NCBI GenBank assembly: GCA_000989955.1 | Contig: LBTE01000002.1 | Coordinates: forward strand, 1-64,000 | From: a candidate division TM6 bacterium GW2011_GWF2_37_49 | Lineage (GTDB): Bacteria; Babelota; Babeliae; Babelales; RVW-14 | Direction of reading: 5' to 3' | Length of the DNA: 64,000 bases | Part shown: piece by piece, positions 8,417 through 18,500 of the stretch | How positions within the stretch are numbered: position 1 is the stretch's first letter | Layout: each line of letters starts with the position of its first letter | Program-made: the position numbers and the translations under genes | Notes under the pieces: generated by a model | What the model was told of the DNA's origin: nothing | What the model saw: the letters and a program-made list of their open reading frames with translations, nothing else | Databases searched by the model: none

Positions 8417-9244
8417 CTATTCCTCAGACTTTTTATGAGGAGGTCTTGGTGAATGAAATCTTCTTGCTGGAGCTTCTCTTCTTGGCGCAAATCTATCGCC
8501 TCTTACATCTTCTTTAAAAGTTTCTTTTGCTACTGTCGGCTGTTTGGCTTCAAGAGCCTTGTTTTCAGCATGCAATTTTTGGCCTTCTTTAATGCGGCCT
8601 TCAATATAATTGAGCACAAATTCAATTGCCTTTGGTGAATCATCATTTGAAGGGATAATGTGACTTACGCCTTCTGGGTCTGTATTTGTGTCAACCATTG
8701 CGATAACAGGAATGCCCAAGGCCGAAGCTTCTTTAACCGCAGCACGTTCTTTTTTGACATCAACAACAATCAATGCTGCTGGAGGGAATGAAAGATCAAT
8801 TATACCGCCAACATTTTTTTCAAGACGTTCAATTTCTTTTTGCAACATTACGATTTCTTTTTTCTTGTAATAACCTGCTGATTTTGTAACAACATCACGC
8901 AGGTGAAGGAGTCTTGTAATAGCTTTTTTTACTTGATCAAAGTTTGATAATGTGCCACCTACCCAGCGATTGATAACGAACGGCATCTTAACGTTTGTTG
9001 CAACTCTTTGGATTATAGGTTGTGCTGCTTTTTTTGTTCCTACGAACAAGAAAACACCACCTTTACTTGTGACTTCTTTTGTTATGTTTCCAATTTTTTC
9101 AAGAAGCGCCGCAGTTTTTGCAATATCGATTAAATGGATTTTATTTTTTGATCCCCAAATATATGGACGCATTTTGGGACACCATCTCGATGTTTTATGT
9201 CCGAAGTGAATACCTGTTTGAAGCATCTCGTGTAGATCTAGCAT
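8417..9244 (-). CDS. rpsB: 30S ribosomal protein S2
   Basis: This is a standard S2 core with LLQTGIHFGHKTSRWCPKM at the N-terminus, FVGTKKAA near residue 66, NRWVGGTLSNF near 91, PPAALIVVDVKKE near 150, and IPVIAMVDTNTDPE with IPSNDDSPKAI near 175-200. A basic, disordered tail of about 50 residues (Arg/Pro/Lys-rich) extends the protein to 275 residues, longer than the usual 240. AGAGG precedes the ATG. Elongation factor Ts (tsf), the usual downstream partner, is absent; tRNA-Ser and SRP RNA follow instead. The leader includes a TTTTGCT/AGCAAAA hairpin at about 9283-9299 of unknown function. Confidence 0.96.
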   Translation of the reverse strand: MLDLHEMLQTGIHFGHKTSRWCPKMRPYIWGSKNKIHLIDIAKTAALLEKIGNITKEVTSKGGVFLFVGTKKAAQPIIQRVATNVKMPFVINRWVGGTLSNFDQVKKAITRLLHLRDVVTKSAGYYKKKEIVMLQKEIERLEKNVGGIIDLSFPPAALIVVDVKKERAAVKEASALGIPVIAMVDTNTDPEGVSHIIPSNDDSPKAIEFVLNYIEGRIKEGQKLHAENKALEAKQPTVAKETFKEDVRGDRFAPRREAPARRFHSPRPPHKKSEE

Positions 9245-9442
9245 TTTGAATCCTCTAGGGTTATGTCAGTTACGCCTTGGGTACTTTTGCTTCAGCAAAA
9301 CTTCACCACCCATTTTTAAAGACGCAAGAATTATTAAAAATATTAAAGAACCTTAATGAATTTTACCAAAAAACGTCTAAAAATCAAGAAAATTTAGGAT
9401 TGTTTTGTTGAATCTTTTATTTGGCGTCAACGTTATAAAAAA

Positions 9443-10822
9443 TTAACTACCGATAACTTCGTTGTTTTTGATAGTATGCGCATATTTTTTGCCAACCAAA
9501 AATGCAATTGCAAGCCATGTTGCCGATGTACCCATGATAACAGCTAATCCAACTAATCCTTGGATACCACCACCTAAAAATAAATTAACTGTGGATCCTG
9601 ATGACTTGGCAATAGTACGACCAAATGAGTCTATCCATGCTTTCGATTTAAACTGAATATCTTTTATTGTTGGAATATATAATGCCTCTCGGATTGGCAT
9701 GTTAAAGCCGTACTGTAGGGCCCTCATAATAACCATAACAACAAGAACTACCGAAAGCGTAGGGTACATATAAAGCAACGCTGCCATGATTATTGATGCA
9801 ATCGGCATTACTAAAACACTTACTCGCATGCCGATAAAGTTTAAAAATGTTGTTGTTCCGACAAATGCTAAAATGCATCCAAGCGTTTGAAACGCACCGG
9901 TGTAAAGCAACATAAATTTGCTCATTGCATGAATGTTATTGTTTGTTTGAATGGACATCAATACTTCCATTTTATAATCGAAAATGATGTTTATAAGCTC
10001 AAAACAACAAACAAGTCCAAAAATTCCCATGACGTAAGGTTCTTTGATCATTAAAGAAAGACCCTCTAGTCCGTTAGGCTTCTTTTCTTTATGTACGGCT
10101 TCTTTTTGTTTACTTGCTTTGTATGCAGCTTCATATCCATGAAGGCTTTCTTTCGGAACCTTTCTAATGATTTGGTATAAACATACCCCTGCAGCAATCA
10201 ATAAAATAGATGCCAAAAATACTAATAACGGAATTGATTGTGATTTTGCAATGGGCATATAATCCAGTATCAAAAGGCTTATCAATGTTGATAATGCTCC
10301 TCCTATGCGCGATACTCCAACGATAATGCCATAGCCCTTATTTGCAAAATCCGGAGTGCTGATGGATGTTATAAAGCTCCAAAAACTTGAAACGACAAGA
10401 GCTTGAAAAAAATCCATAAAAAATTCAAAACCCCATCCCAAGAGCCTGTGTGGGCTTGTTTGGGTGTTTTGAACGCCATAAACTGGGTGTAAAAAAATTA
10501 AAGAAAAACCTATTCCCAGAGCTGCATACAAAAAAATTAAACTCATCGCAACTTGGTATCTATGAACTTTATCTATGAGTTTGGAATAACAGAACATCAC
10601 TGGAAAAAGCATAAAAATTGCCATTATTTTGGTTATAGGAATATATGCTGCTCCTACAAATGCGAGAAAAATAGATGTTTTTAAAGATCTTAAAATAGAA
10701 TATGAGCCAATAATAAAAAAGAAAGCAAATGCTAAATAAACCAATTTGATTTTGTCATGTTCATCAATTTGTAAATATTTTTTTATATAAAAAGAAATAA
10801 AGTTTCCGAATTTCACAAACAT
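9443..10822 (-). CDS. ATP/ADP translocase family nucleotide transporter (NTT), copy 1
   Basis: This is a 459-residue polytopic membrane protein of the Tlc/NTT family, known from Rickettsia, Chlamydia, plastids and Dependentiae, which exchanges ATP for ADP or imports nucleotides from a host. About eleven hydrophobic segments are visible. Shared family features are SYSILRSLKTSIFLAFVGA near residue 40, HPVYG then RLLGW near 112-130, a charged central loop ending in a MIKEPYVMGIF-type segment, and MPIREALYIPTIKDIQFKSK near 375. AAAGG lies before the ATG. Copy 2 lies 15 bases upstream and is presumably co-transcribed. Substrate specificity cannot be read from sequence alone. Confidence 0.88.
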   Translation of the reverse strand: MFVKFGNFISFYIKKYLQIDEHDKIKLVYLAFAFFFIIGSYSILRSLKTSIFLAFVGAAYIPITKIMAIFMLFPVMFCYSKLIDKVHRYQVAMSLIFLYAALGIGFSLIFLHPVYGVQNTQTSPHRLLGWGFEFFMDFFQALVVSSFWSFITSISTPDFANKGYGIIVGVSRIGGALSTLISLLILDYMPIAKSQSIPLLVFLASILLIAAGVCLYQIIRKVPKESLHGYEAAYKASKQKEAVHKEKKPNGLEGLSLMIKEPYVMGIFGLVCCFELINIIFDYKMEVLMSIQTNNNIHAMSKFMLLYTGAFQTLGCILAFVGTTTFLNFIGMRVSVLVMPIASIIMAALLYMYPTLSVVLVVMVIMRALQYGFNMPIREALYIPTIKDIQFKSKAWIDSFGRTIAKSSGSTVNLFLGGGIQGLVGLAVIMGTSATWLAIAFLVGKKYAHTIKNNEVIGS

Positions 10823-10837
10823 AACTCTTGCCTTTGT

Positions 10838-12223
10838 TTAATCTTCTTTACCGATTATTTTTTTATTATCAATTGCGTCCTGAAGCCTGCGTCCCAAAAG
10901 ATACGCTATAACCAACCATACAGACGCCAGGCCCAAACTTAAGACCAAGCTAGACAAAAATGCAGTGGCGCGAGATGTGCTTTTTAGTAAAACATTGAAT
11001 CCTGATCCAAAACTTTTTGCTATTCTGGTTCCAAATGCTTCCGTCCACGCTTTTGCTTTAAATTTAATTTCTTTTGTTGTTGGAATATAAAGTACTTCTC
11101 GTGTTGGATGATTTAATGCGTAATTAAATGCTCGTAACCCAACCAAAACCCAAAAGAAAACTTGTGCTGTTGGAAATAATAACGTAAATGCTAAAAACAT
11201 AAAACATATTAACGGAAATGCGAGCAATGAAAATCTAAGCCCCAAAAATCTAAGCATCGGTGTAGTGCCTAACAAACACACTGCCAGGCCGACAAGATTC
11301 ATCACAAAGTAGTAAAAGGCGTAGTATCCTGTCATCCCTCCAACCGTTGCGTTCATTTTATCAGCATAAAGAACAACCCAAAAATCAAAAATAACTATTA
11401 CTATTTCATAAAAAACAACCATGGAAAAAATGCCGGCCACATAAGGGTTTTTTATGATAACCCAAAGACCATCAAACAAGCCTTTTACAGAAGCCCAAAA
11501 ACCAACCGATTCAATAGATTTAGTTTTTTCAAGTTGATAGACAACCTCGTATCCGTGCATGTATTTGCCTGAAACATTGCGCATTAAAAAATAGATAGCA
11601 AGCGCTGCTGCAAACAGGGAGCAACTTCCAAACAGCAATACGTTTGGAATGATAGCTATTTGCTCAGTGTTTGATGAACTGCCGATTATGAAATACAAAC
11701 CTCCGGCCGCTATTATTCCGCCGATTTTTGATCCAGCTGCTATGTAGCCGTAATAATTTTTGGCATCTTTTGGGTTGCAAATTGAGTCTGCAAATGCCCA
11801 AAACGTTGTTGAAAAGAAAGCATCAAAGCTTTCCATAAAAATATAAAAAGCCCATCCAACCAATCTATCTGAGCTTGCTTGTGTGTTTGCGATTCCATAA
11901 ACAGGGTGCGATATGAAAAAGTAAAATATTAAACCGCCAATTCCATGAAACAGTGTGAACCAATAAAGTAACTGGTGCCGCCTTAGCCAATCAACTAACT
12001 TTGAATAAAAAATAATTAAAGGAATAACGAATAAAAGAGAAAACAACTTAGCATTCGGAATAAACTGAGCCCCAACGATTTTTGCAAATATTGCAATTTT
12101 TAAAGGCCGCCACACAACGAGGCACATCATCATCAAAAGAAATGTGGATGCTAGAAACAGTATTTTGAGTAGTATTTCTTTTTTCGATGGCTCTTGTTTA
12201 TTTAAAGAGGAATCTGTATGCAT
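10838..12223 (-). CDS. ATP/ADP translocase family nucleotide transporter (NTT), copy 2
   Basis: This is a paralogue of the next gene, with the same landmarks: VVWRPLKIAIFAKIVGAQF near the N-terminus, HPVYGIANTQASSDRLVGWA, MHGYEVVYQLEK in the central loop, and HPTREVLYIPTTKEIKFKAK near the C-terminus. I chose the ATG at 12223 (MHTDSSLNK) because AAGGTG lies just upstream. A start at 12256 would add eleven residues without a binding site. The product is 461 residues with about eleven or twelve membrane segments. Two differing copies in tandem usually mean divided substrates, for example energy exchange versus net nucleotide import; that is inference. Confidence 0.87.
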   Translation of the reverse strand: MHTDSSLNKQEPSKKEILLKILFLASTFLLMMMCLVVWRPLKIAIFAKIVGAQFIPNAKLFSLLFVIPLIIFYSKLVDWLRRHQLLYWFTLFHGIGGLIFYFFISHPVYGIANTQASSDRLVGWAFYIFMESFDAFFSTTFWAFADSICNPKDAKNYYGYIAAGSKIGGIIAAGGLYFIIGSSSNTEQIAIIPNVLLFGSCSLFAAALAIYFLMRNVSGKYMHGYEVVYQLEKTKSIESVGFWASVKGLFDGLWVIIKNPYVAGIFSMVVFYEIVIVIFDFWVVLYADKMNATVGGMTGYYAFYYFVMNLVGLAVCLLGTTPMLRFLGLRFSLLAFPLICFMFLAFTLLFPTAQVFFWVLVGLRAFNYALNHPTREVLYIPTTKEIKFKAKAWTEAFGTRIAKSFGSGFNVLLKSTSRATAFLSSLVLSLGLASVWLVIAYLLGRRLQDAIDNKKIIGKED

Positions 12224-12390
12224 GAAACACCTTATAATTACGGAGTAACAATACAACTCAATTAATTCTTAGCATTCTGCGCTTTTCAACTGTTTCAATC
12301 TGATATAAAAATATCAGGATAGAGCGATAAAATAAATGTTATTTATAACTGAAAATAAAAATATTCCGTTTTTAACCGCTTTAGTCTATC

Positions 12391-12401
12391 ATTGGTATAA
12401 T
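12391..12401 (+). promoter_or_regulatory. Putative extended -10 promoter of tatD
   Basis: TTGGTATAAT is an extended -10 element about 70 bases before the tatD start. No convincing -35 is present. The 248-base region between the divergent NTT and tatD genes is otherwise AT-rich, with no gene seen. Confidence 0.35.
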
Positions 12402-12471
12402 TATAAACGACTTGATCAAAACGTCAATTTTATATTGAAACTAAAAGCACAAACTCAGTAAAAGGAAGCCA

Positions 12472-13284
12472 ATGTTCATAGATACGCATGCACACATGAA
12501 TTTGATGACAGGAAATGTAGAAGGTCAACCTCTGCAGCCAGAACACATTGAATCAATTAAGAAAATCGTTGATCAGGCAGTGACTGTCGGAGTCGGAGCA
12601 ATAATAAACGTAGGAACAGGTTTTCAAGATTCGCAGGATTGCACCAGTATTGCACGCGCTTTTCATAACGTTTTTGCTGCTGTCGGTTTGCATCCATGCT
12701 CTTCTTTTTCCGACTGGAAGGACCATTTTACGGCAATCAAAACGTTACTCAAAAATAAAGAACAAAACAAAATCATTGCCATCGGCGAGATTGGTTTTGA
12801 TTTTCACCACGAACCATTTTACAAAGATCATCAAACCGCCTCATTCAGAGCCCAAATTGAGCTAGCGCTTGAAAATAAACTTCCGATTATTGTTCATGTT
12901 AGAAAAGCGCCAGACGAGTTTTTGGCTGTGGTAAGTGAATACGTTAAAGATGGCTTGATTGGCGTTATCCATTGCTTAACTCAGGATCAGGCCTTTACAA
13001 CACAGGCTTTGGCGTTGGGTTTTTATATCGGAATTGACGGACACATCACGTATCCCAAAAACGATGCGTTGCGGGCAACAATCAAAAATGTTCCGCTCTC
13101 GCAGCTGCTTCTTGAAACAGATGCGCCTTTTCTGCCGCCCCAGCAGTTCAGGGGTAAGCAGTCAAGCCCTGCCTACATACCGCTGATTGCTGATTTTATC
13201 GCAAGTTTAAAAGATGTGAGTCTTGCAGAAATTGAAGAGAAGACGACTGCGAATGCCATAAAGTTATTTCAGTTGCCGATATAA
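12472..13284 (+). CDS. tatD: TatD family metal-dependent hydrolase (DNase)
   Basis: This TIM-barrel hydrolase has the TatD pattern: IDTHAHMNL at the N-terminus (metal ligands), AVGLHPCSS near residue 78, IGEIGFDFHHE near 104, PIIVHVRKA near 140, VIHCLTQD near 165, and the late LLLETDAPFLPP near 210 supplying the last Asp. The length of 270 is normal. AAAAGGAAG precedes the ATG. Family members are 3'-5' exonucleases or D-aminoacyl-tRNA deacylase-like. Its last 21 bases overlap, on the opposite strand, the end of the IS982 remnant. Confidence 0.9.
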   Translation: MFIDTHAHMNLMTGNVEGQPLQPEHIESIKKIVDQAVTVGVGAIINVGTGFQDSQDCTSIARAFHNVFAAVGLHPCSSFSDWKDHFTAIKTLLKNKEQNKIIAIGEIGFDFHHEPFYKDHQTASFRAQIELALENKLPIIVHVRKAPDEFLAVVSEYVKDGLIGVIHCLTQDQAFTTQALALGFYIGIDGHITYPKNDALRATIKNVPLSQLLLETDAPFLPPQQFRGKQSSPAYIPLIADFIASLKDVSLAEIEEKTTANAIKLFQLPI

Positions 13285-13608
13285 TCCAAAACCTGAACAT
13301 TTGTTTTTACAGCATAAATTCATAAAAATTGTTAGTGGCACAAGTGCTTGCGAAATTAGTTCTACGAAGCGGTTGTAGCTCAACTTTACATCAAATGCAC
13401 CATTCAAGTCGCCACATTCATTGTAATATTTTTTAAATGTACGATATCCAGAGTGATGAAAATAAACGAGCACTGTCATAATATCACTGAGACTCATTTT
13501 CGCGCTTTTTCTTTTTAATAATGCCGATCCATTCACCGTAATCATGTTGGAATCCAAATACTTTTCAAGATCTTTATAAAAATTGTCTACGTCATAAAAA
13601 AATTTGAG
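13264..13608 (-). pseudogene. IS982-family transposase remnant (N-terminal part)
   Basis: The open frame carries DNFYKDLEKYL, then LSDIMTVLVYFHHSGYRTFK, then YYNECG, then LSYNRFVELISQALVPLTIF, which is the N-terminal helical region of IS982-type transposases. The family needs about 270-300 residues, with a DDE catalytic core that should begin shortly after this point. Here the frame stops with no catalytic Asp or Glu. The upstream end is a TAG with no good start codon. This is therefore a decayed, non-functional fragment next to tatD, indicating past IS activity. Confidence 0.7.
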
Positions 13609-13784
13609 CTAGAATCATCTTGCTTCCCTTTTTGAAATCCTTTTTAGACAAATTGAACATCTTAAATCTATATCGGATTACCTTTAAGGGAAGTCTTTTT
13701 CAAAGTTTTTTAATTCTCGAACTCAGGTTAAAATAAAGCTTTTTGCTTTTGGTTGTAAATCTACGATTGGAAGCTAGCTGTAAA

Positions 13785-13930
13785 TGGCATGGGCATTTTT
13801 CCTTATTTTGAAAATTTTTATTCGGTAAGCCCCATCCAATCGCATGTTGCTGGCGGGGTCTAAAAAATTATCATTTTCTTTGCAGCTCTGATGAATAGCC
13901 GCATGCGAGAAGCCATAGTCGATGTATCAA
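13785..13930 (-). repeat. Dispersed intergenic element, copy B
   Basis: This is a reverse-oriented copy. On the minus strand it has box 1 (ATACATCGACTATGG), GCTGCAAAGAAAATGATAATT followed by TTTTAGA in box 2, a diverged CCCCGCCAGC centre and a weak TTTTCAAAATAAGGAAAAA box 3. It lies in the 530-base gene-free stretch between the IS982 remnant and the clostripain gene; the 13611-13780 part shows nothing else identifiable. Confidence 0.65.
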
Positions 13931-14104
13931 TAGCAATGTTTGGTAGGTTTTAAAATTAGAATGGTATAACAGTAAGAGAGGTTTTTATTCGGGCTCCTGA
14001 AGTAAAAAAGCAATTGTGGGGTGTGGAGTTTTGGAGTAAGGCCTATTATGTGAGTACGGTTGGGAAATCTGGAGATGAATGAAAAATTGCCAAATAACTT
14101 TGTT

Positions 14105-14150
14105 CGAAGAATAAGATGCCACGCAGCTTGCTGCGGGGAGCTTCACGAGT
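14105..14150. repeat. REP-like palindrome at the end of the clostripain gene
   Basis: On the minus strand GAAGCTCCCCGCAGC is followed by AAGCTGCGTGG. CCGCAGC and GCTGCG pair around a short loop. This type of repeat translates as EAPRSKLRGI in one frame and I recall it from many unrelated genomes. It begins at the stop codon of the adjacent gene (TGA at 14145-14143). Confidence 0.5.
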
Positions 14151-15510
14151 GATAAATTTGAATAAATTGAGTCCACGCGGTGTTTTGCGCAAAAATAGTT
14201 TTTTTATACGATGGATCAATATATCCAGAGTTAGGATAGTAAATTGATATTCCCTGCGCGCCTGCATAAACAGAGCCAGCAGCCTTTTTCAAAACGACTT
14301 GTCCAATTTTGGTCAAACCAGCCTGAATAATCGCATTAAGTGCAGTTATGGCGTTTTGGTAATATACATTTGTTACTGCTGTTGTTGGTTTTGGTCTTGG
14401 CTTTGGTCTTGGTTTTACTTTATTTAGTTTTTCCAAGATTAAAGCAGATTTTGGCGACGACTTTTTAGTTTGATTTAGAATGTTGGCGTAAAATGAATAA
14501 AGATCTATATATTCTGGCATTTCAAAAGAAATAGAAGCTTTTCTTGCGGCAGTAATTATGCTTTTTGTTTTCGCTGCATCAATTTTACTGCAAGCTGCAA
14601 CAGCGACAATAAATTGATCAATATTTTGTTTTATTAAGTCAATTGAGGTTACATCGATTGCAGATAGCGTAAAGTCAGATATTGGTTCTTGGTATGTATA
14701 ATATGTTTTGTATGAAGATACCATGCTTTGAGCTAACTGCAAAGTAGTTGTGACTGCAGGGTTAAGTGATAATGGTTTTATAAATTTGGAATATGGATAT
14801 CCATTACCTGGAATTGTTTGTTGTGAGCCAACAAATGTGTTTACTAAGCCTTTCATTTGATATGTAACCTCTACCATAGCCATTAAACATGCATCTGTTG
14901 CTATCAAATCAAGGTTTTTGCCAAGTAATTGTTTTATTTGTGTTAGTGCACTTGTTAATCCTTGATTTGTTAAGCACGTTCCTTGAGTATCGTCATATAA
15001 AATGCCGCGTTCTAGTGATGATGGTGTCAGATTCAACCACTTTGATTGAGGTAAGATATTTTTTGTTACGCCACGATAAAAGTCTTCGATTCCACTTCCG
15101 TGATTCCAGAGTACTAGCGCATAGTTATTTGCTGGATAATTTTTGACAGCCCATTGCATGGAATTAACTAGCTCTGTGGACGGGGTGTAGCCCATTTCTG
15201 TTGACAGGGTTCCAGCATCGATTTTTCCACCAGGTGTTATCTTATAACGCCATGTTTTATTGTCGTTTGGCTTATCCCACTGAACGAGAATATTTATTCC
15301 GTTTGATGAGGCTAATCCTGCAGACATATCATTGATGTTGTACAATGCATACGGTGCAAGGCTGTTATCAGCAACGATGTATACCAACATTGTCCAGGAA
15401 GCCTTTGTACTGGCTATTGTAGCTTTTGTAGTTTCTAATTTTGCAGCTGATATCTGTCCAAATAAACAAATTGCTATGGATAATTTACATAAAAAATTAT
15501 TTATCTTCAT
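14143..15510 (-). CDS. Exported clostripain-type cysteine protease (peptidase family C11)
   Basis: This 455-residue secreted protease carries a signal peptide (residues 1-22, ending ISAA). The C11 core shows TMLVYIVADNSLAPYA near 40, the catalytic His in ALVLWNHGSG (His137) and the catalytic Cys in IATDACLMAMVEV (Cys208), with a following GSQQTIPGNGYPY substrate-loop region. Near 365 there is a short basic proline repeat (KPRPKPRPKP), possibly a linker, before a C-terminal domain of about 80 residues. C11 enzymes cleave after Arg/Lys or act as broader caspase-like proteases. AAGGA precedes the ATG. It follows the giant LRR gene on the same strand, 57 bases away, so co-expression is plausible. 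Confidence 0.88.
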   Translation of the reverse strand: MKINNFLCKLSIAICLFGQISAAKLETTKATIASTKASWTMLVYIVADNSLAPYALYNINDMSAGLASSNGINILVQWDKPNDNKTWRYKITPGGKIDAGTLSTEMGYTPSTELVNSMQWAVKNYPANNYALVLWNHGSGIEDFYRGVTKNILPQSKWLNLTPSSLERGILYDDTQGTCLTNQGLTSALTQIKQLLGKNLDLIATDACLMAMVEVTYQMKGLVNTFVGSQQTIPGNGYPYSKFIKPLSLNPAVTTTLQLAQSMVSSYKTYYTYQEPISDFTLSAIDVTSIDLIKQNIDQFIVAVAACSKIDAAKTKSIITAARKASISFEMPEYIDLYSFYANILNQTKKSSPKSALILEKLNKVKPRPKPRPKPTTAVTNVYYQNAITALNAIIQAGLTKIGQVVLKKAAGSVYAGAQGISIYYPNSGYIDPSYKKTIFAQNTAWTQFIQIYHS

Positions 15511-15567
15511 TGCAAAGTTCCTTTTTACTTTTAGGAATATATTATTATCTTCTATTTTTTAATGTGT

Positions 15568-18500
15568 TTATTGTTTTCCCACTTCAACTATTTCAATTAT
15601 TTCTGATTTATCGGCTATTGCCGCGCTGTGGTATTCTTCGTGAAATTTATTAAAATATGTGCTTATTCCATCTAAATTTTTAAATTCTAAAAGTCCTTTT
15701 TCATTCGGCCATTCTGCCTTAAATTCAAAATCAGGAGTTGTTGGCTTTGTAAACCAAGATTTTATTTTGTTTTTTGTTGCTCTGGTGCCCCTCCAGATTA
15801 TGCTTCTAAAGATGCTTGGCGCGTTTATTGCTAAAGCAGTTGCGTATACAGGTATGGATAATACTGGAAGAAATACAAATACCGCAGCACTACCCAACAT
15901 TAAAGATCCGTCTAGGATTGTGTATTTGTTGTACCACTCGCGATCAACAGATGCGGCTTGTGGGTTCAATCCTCCAGCCAGTGTTAATCTAAGGCTATTG
16001 AGTGGTTTTGACAACCCAACCGCATTATTTCCACTAAATTTAATTGTAGCGTTGGATGGTACGCCATAAAACGCCCACCATCCAACATCTTTAATACCAT
16101 TATTTTCAAGATCTAAAAGGCTTAAATGCTCTAATTTGAACGTGTAGCTTTCAATTGTTTCAAGTTGATTATTTTTCAGGTTCAAAATTTGTAACTCAGG
16201 GGTATGAACAAATATTTTTGGAGTTAGGTTTGTTAACTTATTGTATGAAATGTCTAGATATTTAAGACTTGTTAAACCGTTAAATGCATCGGCATCAACA
16301 GTATTCAGCTTATTAAAAAATAGGTATAATTCTTCAAGGTTAGGGGCACCCCAAAAAGTGTTTTTTGCGAGACTTGTGATATTGTTTCCTTCAAGACCCA
16401 AAACTTTAAGGTTGTCTAATTTTGTGAATTTTGTTTGATTAATTTCCATAATTCCGCAACGACCGAGATAAAGATTTTCAAGTTGCTTGAGCCCTTCAAA
16501 TGCATATTTATTCGTGCTCAATTTGTTTCTGTTGGCAATTATGGTTATAATTTTAGGAACAAGGGCCGCAAGCTTAAGATCTGCGATATTGCAGCAAGAA
16601 ACGTCAATCACTTTAAGTTCGGGAAGTGTAATTGGTGCTTCCGAAGTAACAGTTTCTTCAACTTCTTTTCCAGCTGCGCCTGTTCGTTTTGTTTGATGTT
16701 TAGTAACAGGCTCTGGTACCAGACTTAGGCCATTATTGTTCGCAAGAAATAAATACTCCAGCTTTGTTAGCTTGCATAAATCAGAAAGCATTTTTTGAAT
16801 GCTATTACTTGATGCATCTAAATACTGCAATTGTTGCAAATTTTTTATCGATTCCAGTGATGTTATTTGATTGTTTTGAAGATGTAATTCTACGATTGCA
16901 TTGTTTAGTGGTGGCACGTTGTTTAATTTATTTTTGCTTAAATCGAGGTATGTTACCTTCAAATTTGCAATTGTAGGAATCGTTTCTAATGTGAAGGCAT
17001 TTCCGCTTAAAGCGAGGCGTTTAAGGTTATCTGTTACGCCTTCAAATAGCTTTTTGTCAGGATTAATCTTTGGATTATTTGATATGATTATAGTTTTTAA
17101 TTTTTTATTTATTTCAAAAAGCTTGGCAGGTACGACAGTTAGGTTGGGATTGTCTGAAATTATTACGGTTTCCAAATTTTTAAGATGTGTAAGTATGTCG
17201 CCAGGAAGTTCCTTTATTAACGTATTAAATATGATCAATGTTTTTATAGCTTTTGTATTGGCAAATTTATTGAAATCATCAGCTGTTATGCTTGTTATTA
17301 ATTGATTAGATAGGTCTAATGTATTGCCATTTTTAACAAATGATTGAGGTCCTACCTTTTTTAGTAAATCCTCGAATGATAAATTAAATTCACCAGCTTG
17401 TTTTCGTAGTTGGCTCATTATCTCTTGTTTTTGGTTGCCTGAAAGCGCGTATTTTTGAGCGATTGAAAGACATGAGTTTGGAGGAATTTTTGCTATAAAT
17501 TTTTTGGTTGCTCCATCCTGCATTTTGTTTAGATCGTTAACATAAAACGTTGCAAGTGAGGTGTCATCCATATCTTTAACTTCAGATACACTTTTACCAG
17601 TTGGAGGAGGCAGAACGCCTGTTTCCACAAGATATGAAATTGGAATATTCACTTCTTGATTATCTAGCTTTCGATTTGGTGTTTTGTTGTTTATCATCAA
17701 ACATTGATAATATTTCGCTATCTCTTTTTGAATGGATTCAGGTATAGCTTTTACCCAGTTTGCCGCATCATCTGATTTTGAGGTTTGTGTTAGTCGAAAT
17801 TTGGCATTCCAAAAATAAGGGTTTGAATATTTATCAACAATCTCTTTTGCAATTTGTCTGTCGTTTTCGTAACTTGTTAAATGTGGAATTTGATCGTATT
17901 CCGCTAAGTATTGCCATTCTTCCTTAGATAAAGATGTTAGTGATTCTTTTGGTATAACATATGCCCATGCCCAGGCTACTTTCTCGTTAACTTGATTCAT
18001 TCTTACAAGCATTTCAATTATAAATTCATAAAATTGTTTAACGTTAGCTTCGTTTAGTGTTGCAATTGTAAAAATATTGTTAGAGTAAAAATTTTTAAGA
18101 TCTGCTTCGGTAAGCGTTTTAAATGTCTCATGTGCAAGTTCTTGAAGTTGAGCGTCTGATAGATCGGCTGTTAATTCGATAGTGACATCGTTCAATGTTT
18201 TATCCAGTATCAATGCAGCTTTGTCACTTGATAGGTTTCTGCGTAGCTCTGATTGAGAAGGTAAATCATCGAACTTAGGAGTTTTGGCATTTGGATGAAT
18301 TTCTTTAAGTTTGTCAAATACTACTTTGATTGCTGGTTGATGTTCTGTCAGTTTAATAATTTGATCTTTAGCTAATGCTGTAATCCTTGATTTTGAATAA
18401 TCAATCATTCCATCAACGCGTATCCCATTTATTATTAATAAATCTTGCCAGAGTTTTTTATCAGTTGAATAAGTTGTTAGTTCATACTCGTTCAAATAAT

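Noticed and set aside
8204-8452. Plus-strand 82-codon frame across SRP RNA and tRNA-Ser
   Set aside because: It is the antisense of two RNA genes; the GERGIRTLDTP-type peptide is the well-known false product of a tRNA-Ser complement.
13985-14267. Two minus-strand frames of 63 and 73 codons
   Set aside because: They run through the REP-like palindrome (EAPRSKLRGI peptide) and into the clostripain gene in another frame; no start signals.
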